Positions 1-5,364 of a stretch of 6,400 nucleotides of DNA are shown one piece after another. The notes beneath the pieces are model-generated. The model did not search any database. It was not told where the DNA came from and saw nothing but the letters and a program-made list of their open reading frames with translations. Origin of the DNA: Microcaldota archaeon (GTDB lineage Archaea; Micrarchaeota; Micrarchaeia; Micrarchaeales; CABMGC01); contig DAHVVD010000031.1 of the NCBI GenBank assembly GCA_027328265.1, positions 1-6,400 of the forward strand, in the 5' to 3' direction. A program made the translations under genes and the position numbers. Positions within the stretch are counted from its first letter, which is position 1, and the number at the start of each line of letters is the position of its first letter.

Positions 1-1
1 T

Positions 2-691
2 TCCTGGGGATCATACGGTGAGCTCGTGAAAGTTCCTTCTCGAATAGCAGCGCCTGCACCGAAAGGATTCTCGGATGAGGAACTTGGCTGCATACCGCTT
101 GCACTCTCTGTCTCCTGGAGGTCGCTGAGATGGGCTGCGGACGCGAAGAAGGATGAGACCATAGCGATACGCGGTGCATCAGGCAATGCAGGCATATTCT
201 CTGTGCTGCTCTCAAAAGCGATGGGCATGAAAATTATAGCGATAACCAGGTCCGAGGACAAGGCCGAGTCCTTGAAAAGAATCGGCGCAGACCAAGTTGT
301 GGTATCCCAAGGCAACGAGGAAAAGGTAAAGAAGGAAGTGCTCGAGGCTAGCGAAGGCAGAGGCGCAGACATAGTGCTTGATTCCATGGGGTCTACACTC
401 AATGATTCGATAGCGATGGTCAGGCACGGAGGCAGAGTTGTTGTTTTCGGCACCATGGCTGGCGCAGAGGCCAACATAGGGATAAAGAAATACTACTGGA
501 GGAGCGCGAGGATAATAGGAGTTCACAATGCAAATCTTGCCGAGCTGCTGGAAGGTCTCGAATTCATGCGACAGAAGGGAATAAAGCCGATAATGGCAAA
601 GAAACTGAGGATAACAGAAGCCCAAGAAGCCCACAGGCTCTTTGCCGAATCAAAGGCGTTTGGAAAGATTGCAATGCGCCACGAATGGTGA
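2..691 (+). CDS. MDR-family NAD(P)-dependent oxidoreductase (zinc-type alcohol dehydrogenase / quinone oxidoreductase-like), 5' end outside window
   Basis: C-terminal part of a medium-chain dehydrogenase/reductase. The frame is open back to the left edge: bases 2-25 read SWGSYGEL, the usual end of the GroES-like domain. The GTG at 26 is therefore internal and the true start lies upstream. About 229 residues of a normal 320-350 are visible. The Rossmann fold follows, with the glycine-rich loop GASGNAG at bases 173-193, the second strand ending IITR-like (IIAITRSEDK), the GADQVV and GADIVLDSMGS strands, and GGRVVVFGTMAG. An Arg after the second strand, with no Asp/Glu at its tip, hints at NADP(H). 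Any catalytic zinc ligands would be in the missing N-terminal part, so substrate and zinc dependence cannot be told. The similar GASGN-type loop is known from archaeal MDR enzymes. The gene ends inside the start region of the CPBP gene, implying co-transcription. A quinone reductase role is possible from context but unproven. Confidence 0.85.
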   Translation, partial: SWGSYGELVKVPSRIAAPAPKGFSDEELGCIPLALSVSWRSLRWAADAKKDETIAIRGASGNAGIFSVLLSKAMGMKIIAITRSEDKAESLKRIGADQVVVSQGNEEKVKKEVLEASEGRGADIVLDSMGSTLNDSIAMVRHGGRVVVFGTMAGAEANIGIKKYYWRSARIIGVHNANLAELLEGLEFMRQKGIKPIMAKKLRITEAQEAHRLFAESKAFGKIAMRHEW

Positions 692-1319
692 TTCCATAAA
701 AAAATTCGACTTCAACTTCATATATTTCATACTTCCGATAATACTCTGGCCCTTGGTATTCATCGTCTTTGCAAAGTACTTTGTCTACGCTATGGGTATA
801 GCCGCAGCTATCCTGGCGCTACTCACCTTATGGAAAAAACCGAAGCTGATCAAATGGAAAAGCCCAAATATCTCCAAAGTACTGGCCTTTGGCATAATAG
901 GCTCTGTAATTCTCTATCTTCTCTTCCTTCTCGGCTACTATCTCGCAATCGCGTCAGGCCTGGGTCAATACGTGAATCTTATCTATTCATTAATCTACTC
1001 TCAGGCGCCTAAGCTTGCAATAGTAGTGCTTCTTGCGATCATAGGGTTCTTCGAAGAAGTGTATTGGAGAGGCGGCGTGCAGGGCTACGTTTCCAGGAAC
1101 TGGAAGAGTTTTTCAAAATATCCCTGGATAATCTCCACCGCATACTACTCTCTTGTCCACATCACCACCCTGAATCCTGTACTCGTACTCGCAGCCTTTC
1201 TCGTCGGGCTTGTGACTAGCCTCATCGCAAGCAGGCACGGCATAGTAAGCTCGGCGATAGCACACATCCTCTGGATAGAGGCGATAATAATCTTTCTGCC
1301 TGTAATTGTGATTCATTAG
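669..1319 (+). CDS. CPBP-family intramembrane metalloprotease-like protein (CAAX protease/Abi type)
   Basis: Hydrophobic protein with about six to seven membrane segments. Numbered from the TTG at 669, the family signature is seen as EExxxR (E129, E130, R134, in FFEEVYWRGG) and a second motif YxxxH ending at H164 (YYSLVH), then a third histidine, H199, in a late helix. In this family (Rce1 and bacterial Abi/CPBP proteins) the two Glu and the His residues form the glutamate-type active site that cleaves within the membrane. The Asn/Asp usually found four residues after the last His is Ile here. The start is uncertain: the frame is open to a TTG at 642, with further TTGs at 660 and 669, all overlapping the upstream gene and none with a good ribosome site. 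A GGTGAT at 687-692 precedes an ATA at 696 that would give a neat start just before the first membrane helix. The stop lies 7 nt before ubiE. Substrate is unknown. Confidence 0.8.
   Translation: MQCATNGDSIKKFDFNFIYFILPIILWPLVFIVFAKYFVYAMGIAAAILALLTLWKKPKLIKWKSPNISKVLAFGIIGSVILYLLFLLGYYLAIASGLGQYVNLIYSLIYSQAPKLAIVVLLAIIGFFEEVYWRGGVQGYVSRNWKSFSKYPWIISTAYYSLVHITTLNPVLVLAAFLVGLVTSLIASRHGIVSSAIAHILWIEAIIIFLPVIVIH
687..692 (+). promoter_or_regulatory. Possible Shine-Dalgarno site for the CPBP gene
   Basis: GGTGAT matches the archaeal anti-SD target (part of GGAGGTGAT). It spans the stop codon of the upstream dehydrogenase. It lies downstream of every canonical start codon for the CPBP gene, and the only codon at suitable spacing in that frame is ATA at 696. 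It may be a real site for a non-AUG start or may be chance. Confidence 0.3.
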
Positions 1320-1326
1320 GATTACC

Positions 1327-2040
1327 ATGGATTCCGAAATAAACGAAATGTTCTCTGGTATATACACAAAATACGACATTATGAACCACATCCTCAGCTT
1401 CAATTTCGACAAGGGGTGGAGAGAGGAGGCCGCCAAAGAAGCCCTTGCAGGAAGGAAAAGATGCACAATACTTGATGTCGCCACCGGTACCGGGGACCTT
1501 GCCATAGAATTAAGCAGGCTGGCAGAGAAAAGAGGGATAGAAGCGAAGGTTATTGGCTCTGATATCAACGGTGACATGCTTACTGTCGCAAGACTTAAGA
1601 TAAATAAAAAAGGCATGAATGAAATAAGGCTTGAAATTGAGGATGCGTTGCAGATTGGAAGGAGGAAAGAGAGATTTGACGTTGTGACTACTGGATTCTC
1701 GCTCAGGAGCCTCAGGTTCTCCAAGAACGGCAGGTCTAATCTAAAGAGATTTGTTGCGGGTAGCTACAAAATACTAAAGAAAGGCGGAAAGGCTGTCTTC
1801 CTGGAGATGGCGATGCCAGATGACAAATTTCAGCAAGCTTTCTTCAATGTGTATAAACTGCCTATGGGCATCGTCGGGAGAATAGGCAACCCGAAGGCGT
1901 ATCCTTGGCTTATATCCACAATCTCAAGGTTTGATAAAGCAGAACTGCTTGAGGACATGAGAAAGGCTGGATTTTCTAAGATCAAACTGCGCAGCCTGCC
2001 TTCAGGCATCGCATTCCTTGCAATAGCTGAAAAGGCGTAA
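1327..2040 (+). CDS. ubiE: UbiE/MenG-family quinone C-methyltransferase (demethylmenaquinone methyltransferase-like)
   Basis: Class I SAM-dependent methyltransferase of 237 residues, within the usual family size (230-260). It is predicted to methylate the ring of a prenylated (naphtho)quinone at the membrane, the last step of menaquinone synthesis. The UbiE-type N-terminus is clear: MFSGIYTKYDIMN (residues 8-20), then SFNFDKGWR (24-32). SAM-binding motif I is LDVATGTGD (49-57), with the acidic residue D79 ending strand 2 (VIGSDING). The UbiE hallmark FGLRNV is changed to FSLRSL (124-129) and is followed by a basic segment about six to seven residues longer than usual, before ILKKGG (149-154). 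The C-terminal half keeps the family layout: LEMAMPDD, YPWLISTISRF, MRKAGFSKIKL and SGIAFLAIAE. The ATG start fits the family N-terminus. AGGA lies 5 nt upstream of it. The gene is probably co-transcribed with the CPBP gene and converges with the polyprenyl synthase gene. The exact substrate is inferred from family and neighbours. Confidence 0.9.
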   Translation: MDSEINEMFSGIYTKYDIMNHILSFNFDKGWREEAAKEALAGRKRCTILDVATGTGDLAIELSRLAEKRGIEAKVIGSDINGDMLTVARLKINKKGMNEIRLEIEDALQIGRRKERFDVVTTGFSLRSLRFSKNGRSNLKRFVAGSYKILKKGGKAVFLEMAMPDDKFQQAFFNVYKLPMGIVGRIGNPKAYPWLISTISRFDKAELLEDMRKAGFSKIKLRSLPSGIAFLAIAEKA

Positions 2041-2045
2041 TATCC

Positions 2046-2900
2046 CTACCATACTCCAATCATGCCTGCATAGTCCCTTAGTAAAGAAGCCTTGTCATTA
2101 TTTTTCAGCTTTCCTATCGCGCTCTTTACGTAATTCCTATTCAATGAAGCGGCATAATCGATGCTCTTCTCTTTGCTGCAGTTCTTTTCTTTCATAATGC
2201 ATCTTACAACATTGAGCCTACGTCCGCCTTTCGTACTGCCAAAATCCTGTATGTCATCCCTGATCTGGAAAGCTACCCCTATCTCGATACCGAATCTATA
2301 GAGCTCACCTGCTGATCTGTTCGAGGCATGCAGTGCAGGTATGGCAGCAGCTGTGCCTATAAGTTCAGTGCTCTTGAGCCTTGCCACCTTCAGATAGTTG
2401 CTAATGCTGGGCTGGTCTCCATAGCTCTGATATTTGTAATCCAGCACCTCGCCTGCGCACATCTTCATCGCGGCCTTGGCTATCGCGTCAACTACCTTGC
2501 TGCCGTAAGGAGTCGCTTCCTGTATCGCCTTCGAGATCAATGCGTCGCCTGCCAGTATCGCTTTCTCGGCCCCGAATTTCGCATGGACAGCCTTCTTACC
2601 TCTCCTCTTTATGTCCTTGTCTATTATGTCATCATGTATCAGTGAGGAGACGTGAAGCAGCTCTATCGAAGAGGCGAGCCCAACGTATTTCCCTAGGTTC
2701 CTAGAGCCTATGTACTCTGCCCCTAGGAAGACGAGAGTCGGCCTCAGCAACTTGCCAGGAGTTACAAGCAGGTATCTTGAAGGCTCATCAAGCTCCCTTT
2801 CGATGAAATCTCTTTTTGAAAAAGACTTAAGCCTAACTGCGGTCTTCTCAACCTGCATTCTTATCCTATCAGGCAGTTTCGATTTCCATTCTTCAGGCAA
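2046..2900 (-). CDS. All-trans polyprenyl diphosphate synthase (GGPP synthase / long-chain family)
   Basis: Isoprenoid synthase of 284 residues that would condense isopentenyl diphosphate onto an allylic diphosphate. The family landmarks are present: GKLLRP (49-54), first Asp-rich motif DDIID (90-94) followed by RRG (99-101), the GDALISKA helix (118-125), K176 in the KSTELIGTAAAIPAL helix, and second Asp-rich motif DDIQD (215-219) after GVAFQIR. The residues 5 and 4 before the first motif are S85 and S86. Short-chain enzymes carry a Phe/Tyr there that stops elongation, whereas long-chain enzymes such as IspB have small residues, so a long product, e.g. a quinone tail, is inferred. It could still be the GGPP synthase for membrane lipids. 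The loop after DDIQD (GSTKGGRRLNVV) is abbreviated, and the protein is short for the family (about 320-350). The TTG start is supported by a strong GGAGG 5 nt upstream. The stop is 5 nt from the ubiE stop, on the opposite strand. Confidence 0.92.
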   Translation of the reverse strand: MPEEWKSKLPDRIRMQVEKTAVRLKSFSKRDFIERELDEPSRYLLVTPGKLLRPTLVFLGAEYIGSRNLGKYVGLASSIELLHVSSLIHDDIIDKDIKRRGKKAVHAKFGAEKAILAGDALISKAIQEATPYGSKVVDAIAKAAMKMCAGEVLDYKYQSYGDQPSISNYLKVARLKSTELIGTAAAIPALHASNRSAGELYRFGIEIGVAFQIRDDIQDFGSTKGGRRLNVVRCIMKEKNCSKEKSIDYAASLNRNYVKSAIGKLKNNDKASLLRDYAGMIGVW

Positions 2901-2905
2901 GGTAT

Positions 2906-2910
2906 CCTCC
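2906..2910 (-). promoter_or_regulatory. Shine-Dalgarno site of the polyprenyl synthase gene
   Basis: On the minus strand this reads GGAGG, 5 nt before a TTG codon (2900-2898). It lies in the 14-nt gap after the UbiA stop codon. It decides the TTG start, as no ATG occurs at this point, and it indicates that the downstream gene is translated from a shared mRNA with UbiA. Confidence 0.75.
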
Positions 2911-2914
2911 TCGG

Positions 2915-3793
2915 TCAGACAAACGAGAGTATCAGTATAAGAATCATGCCAAGCTCGGCCATCGCGGCGTTGGCCATAGCCGGAACATATCCTTTTGCAC
3001 TCTTGTAGTTAGCCATGCTGCATCCAACTGCCCAAACTATCGGCGCAGTAAGGAATACGAGTAGGCTCTGCAAGGGCAGGGCGCGGAGCACCACGCCAAC
3101 AGATACAACAGCGTAAGTGATGATATTCAAGGCAAGGTAGTACAAAGCCTCAGTCCGCATGCTCTTGAACATTACTGCGCTATGCCTCCTTCCATGTTTT
3201 GCATCAGCTTTCCTGTCGGGCACCTCGTTCACAAGCACAGCTATTCCCACCTGCAATCCCGCAGGCACTGCTGCGAATGCCGCAATACCAAGTAGCAAGT
3301 GCTGTCCACCTGAAGCTATGAATGTACCCAACACGATGCATACGAAACTGAGCGCAGCCACAGGCTCTCCGGCGAATGGCACCTTGAGGAGGTATTTTGT
3401 ATAGAAAACCACTGAAAATATGCCTATCAGGAAGAATGGGAGAAGGAGGAGGTCCTTGACAATCAGGTATACTCCTATGAGGGAAGCTGCAGCAAGGCAG
3501 AGAAGTCCCAGCTTAAGCACGTTGTCGAGTTTTATCATGCCTTTTGTGACAAGAGAACTTCCTCCGCTGAATTTCGTATGTTCGGTATCCTTGTCAAGTC
3601 CGCTTTTAAAGTCGACATAATCATCTATCAGGTTTACTGCCATCTGCGCGAGGACCACTCCGACAGCAGCAAGAACACCATATATAAGCGCTGTTGCACC
3701 GAGATGCCATGCGACTATAATTCCCAGTATCGCAGGCAGGAGCCCGAAAAGAAGGGTTGGTTCGAAGAGCTCCGTCAAGTAATATTTCAACAT
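2915..3793 (-). CDS. menA: UbiA-family prenyltransferase, MenA type (1,4-dihydroxy-2-naphthoate polyprenyltransferase-like)
   Basis: Integral membrane prenyltransferase with nine predicted helices, expected to attach the polyprenyl tail to an aromatic nucleus. Numbered from the ATG at 3793 (292 residues), the first Asp-rich motif is NLIDDYVD (54-61), continuing SGLDKD and then SGGSS (76-80). This Gly-Gly-Ser pattern is typical of MenA and differs from the DGGGP synthase of archaeal lipid synthesis, where NxPxRP-type sequence follows. The second motif is VNEVPDRKAD (188-197) with GRR after it, matching the NExPDxxAD pattern of the family. The stop lies 14 nt before the polyprenyl synthase start, so tail synthesis and tail attachment are in one operon. 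A GTG at 3832 would add 13 residues (MQKVFRRNILFNT). I prefer the ATG because a TATA-like box sits 26 nt upstream of it and inside that extension, and because it places the first helix at a normal distance. The ring substrate is inferred, since no nucleus-forming genes are present. Confidence 0.88.
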   Translation of the reverse strand: MLKYYLTELFEPTLLFGLLPAILGIIVAWHLGATALIYGVLAAVGVVLAQMAVNLIDDYVDFKSGLDKDTEHTKFSGGSSLVTKGMIKLDNVLKLGLLCLAAASLIGVYLIVKDLLLLPFFLIGIFSVVFYTKYLLKVPFAGEPVAALSFVCIVLGTFIASGGQHLLLGIAAFAAVPAGLQVGIAVLVNEVPDRKADAKHGRRHSAVMFKSMRTEALYYLALNIITYAVVSVGVVLRALPLQSLLVFLTAPIVWAVGCSMANYKSAKGYVPAMANAAMAELGMILILILSFV

Positions 3794-3814
3794 GGTATTG
3801 AATAGGATATTCCT

Positions 3815-3830
3815 TCTAAATACCTTTTGC
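3815..3830 (-). promoter_or_regulatory. Putative archaeal promoter (BRE + TATA box) for the UbiA-polyprenyl synthase operon
   Basis: On the minus strand this reads GCAAAAGG followed by TATTTAGA. The AT-rich octamer is a fair TATA box, and the purine/A-rich block before it resembles a BRE. The centre of the box (about 3819) is 26 nt from the ATG at 3793, the spacing expected for transcription starting at or next to the start codon, i.e. a leaderless mRNA. Confidence 0.5.
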
Positions 3831-3848
3831 ACCGCCTGAATGATTAGC

Positions 3849-3855
3849 TTTATTA
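3849..3855 (+). promoter_or_regulatory. Possible TATA box for pheS
   Basis: TTTATTA in the 74-bp gap between the divergent starts. Its centre (3852) predicts initiation near 3878, downstream of the annotated ATG at 3868 but just upstream of an in-frame GTG at 3886. Either this is not the box used, or pheS starts at the GTG. The AT-rich TCTAAATA at 3815-3822, read on the + strand, would instead put initiation near 3845 and keep the ATG. Confidence 0.25.
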
Positions 3856-3867
3856 GTATTCGTATCG

Positions 3868-5364
3868 ATGGGTTATCTGATCCAGGTGCACAGATACGAG
3901 CTGGCTGTACTGACTTCGCTCAAGGAGCACAGGTCCCTTAGCCTAGATGAGCTGCTTTATTACACGAAACTCAAGAAAGACGAGGCACTATGGGCCGTTG
4001 ATAACCTCTATTCCAGGGGAGCTGTGGAGGTGGAGAGACGTGACCTTGAGAGCATTGAAATTACTGATGAAGGCAAAGCGTATGCAAAGACAAAGATGCC
4101 TGAAGAATCACTTCTCTTAGTGCTAAAGAGAAGCAGGCTAAGCGCGGCATCCCTAAACAAGAAGGAGGAGCAGATAGGCTTCCAGTGGGCTAAGAAAAAA
4201 GGCCTGGTGGCTATAAGGGACGGCATTCTCTACCTGACCCCTGCTGGAGAGGCGGCTACTTCAAGCGGCATCGAGGAAGGCAATGTGCTTAGGGAGCTTT
4301 ACGCCAAGCCGGAGAGATATGCAAGGCTGGCCCAATCTAACAAGGAAGCGTTCGCAAATCTGGTCAAGAGAGGTCTTGTAGTTATACACAGGAAAAGCCA
4401 GATAGAAAGCATACAGATCACTGAGAAAGGCCTCTCAGAGCTCGAGAACAAGCCTGCAACAGAGCAGATAGATGCGCTCTCAAAGGCCATGATAGCTTCT
4501 GGATCGTGGCGCGGCAGGGATTTCAAGCCGTATGACGTGCAGCTCGAAGTGCCTAAGGAGCAGATAGCGATGAGGCATCCCCTCCGTCAGACAATCAACA
4601 AGATACGGCAGACTTACCTCAGCATGGGATTCAAGGAAGTCTATGGGCCAATCATCGAGCCCGCATTCTGGGTCTTCGACTCGCTCTTCATGCCACAGGA
4701 TCACCCAGCGCGCGAGATGCAGGATGCCTTCTATCTCTCGCAGCCCAAGTCAATCAGGGTAAAACGTGACGAGACTTTCGAGAGGATACGCGATGCGCAC
4801 CTCGAATACTGGGGCGGCGAATGGCAGCCTGAGATAGCGGAGCAGGCGATGCTGCGCACGCACACCACCAATGTCTCCGCAAGGAAAGTTTCAGAGTTCG
4901 TGAAAGCCATGGGCAAGGAGACTGAAGAACTCCCTATAAAACTCTTCTCCGTAGGCAGGGTTTTCAGGAACGAGAACATAGACTACAAGCACCTCACCGA
5001 TTTCTACCAGACAGACGGGATAGTCATAGGCAACAACCTGACGCTTGCAAACCTCTTCGATATACTCATAGATCTCTACGGCGCCATGGGCATCAAGGTG
5101 AAGTTCAAGCCAGCATATTTTCCATTCGTGGAGCCAGGAGCCGAGGTATACGCGTACTCAGAAAAAACTAAGGAGTGGATAGAGGTCGGAGGCTCAGGCA
5201 TACTCAGGAGAGAGGTCACTGGCGTTCCGCGCAAGAGCCTCTCTGTGCTCGCTTGGGGCCCTGGAGTTGAGAGGATGCTCCTGCTTAGGGATCCGGAGAC
5301 AAAGAGCATAACCGAGCTTTACAACAGCGACATAGGCTGGTTAAGGAGAAGGAGGATGGTATAA
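3868..5364 (+). CDS. pheS: Phenylalanyl-tRNA synthetase alpha subunit, archaeal/eukaryotic type
   Basis: Catalytic subunit of the (alpha-beta)2 cytosolic enzyme that charges tRNA-Phe. It has 498 residues, normal for archaea. Residues 1 to about 195 form winged-helix repeats (e.g. SLSLDELLYYTKL and later SIQITEKG) that contact tRNA. The class II core begins near 215. Its motifs are HPAREMQDAFYL (279-290), LRTHTTNVSAR (329-339), motif 2 FSVGRVFRNENID (360-372), HLTDFYQTDG (375-384), phenylalanine-pocket PAYFPFVEPGAEV (415-427), EVGGSGILRREV (439-450) and motif 3 LAWGPGVERM (461-470). The C-terminus LYNSDIGWLR is family-typical. The pocket keeps both Phe of FPF and the Ala of LAWG, but has D383 where Glu is normally found (Q-x-E, Glu220 of the Thermus enzyme). 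P465 replaces the usual Leu/Met of WGLG. The ATG at 3868 is taken as start, and an in-frame GTG at 3886 is an alternative. The stop overlaps the pheT start by one base. Confidence 0.97.
   Translation: MGYLIQVHRYELAVLTSLKEHRSLSLDELLYYTKLKKDEALWAVDNLYSRGAVEVERRDLESIEITDEGKAYAKTKMPEESLLLVLKRSRLSAASLNKKEEQIGFQWAKKKGLVAIRDGILYLTPAGEAATSSGIEEGNVLRELYAKPERYARLAQSNKEAFANLVKRGLVVIHRKSQIESIQITEKGLSELENKPATEQIDALSKAMIASGSWRGRDFKPYDVQLEVPKEQIAMRHPLRQTINKIRQTYLSMGFKEVYGPIIEPAFWVFDSLFMPQDHPAREMQDAFYLSQPKSIRVKRDETFERIRDAHLEYWGGEWQPEIAEQAMLRTHTTNVSARKVSEFVKAMGKETEELPIKLFSVGRVFRNENIDYKHLTDFYQTDGIVIGNNLTLANLFDILIDLYGAMGIKVKFKPAYFPFVEPGAEVYAYSEKTKEWIEVGGSGILRREVTGVPRKSLSVLAWGPGVERMLLLRDPETKSITELYNSDIGWLRRRRMV
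5351..5355 (+). promoter_or_regulatory. Shine-Dalgarno site of pheT
   Basis: GGAGG inside the last codons of pheS, 8 nt before the pheT ATG at 5364. It fits translational coupling of the two subunits, which must be made in equal amounts. Confidence 0.65.

Noticed and set aside
26..28. GTG as the start of the dehydrogenase
   Set aside because: The frame is open upstream to the window edge and bases 2-25 encode the expected family sequence (SWGSYGEL), so this codon is an internal valine.
212..634. Minus-strand open frame (140 codons) opposite the dehydrogenase
   Set aside because: The + strand has a clear Rossmann fold. The opposite frame has no plausible start context or known motif.
1113..1724. 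Long minus-strand open frame (203 codons) across the CPBP and ubiE genes
   Set aside because: It lies opposite two well-supported genes with recognisable motifs, shows no family signature of its own, and is best explained as a shadow frame.
2041..2045. A shared bidirectional terminator between ubiE and the polyprenyl synthase gene
   Set aside because: The gap is 5 nt, with no inverted repeat or T-run on either strand.
2915..3832. UbiA protein as digeranylgeranylglyceryl phosphate synthase (archaeal lipid enzyme)
   Set aside because: The sequence after the first Asp-rich motif follows the MenA pattern (GLDKD, then SGGSS) and not the NxPxRP pattern of the lipid enzyme. Kept only as a minor alternative.
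3794..3867. A tRNA or small RNA gene between ubiA and pheS
   Set aside because: The gap is 74 bp and AT-rich, with no cloverleaf or stem that I could find. Promoter elements explain it.
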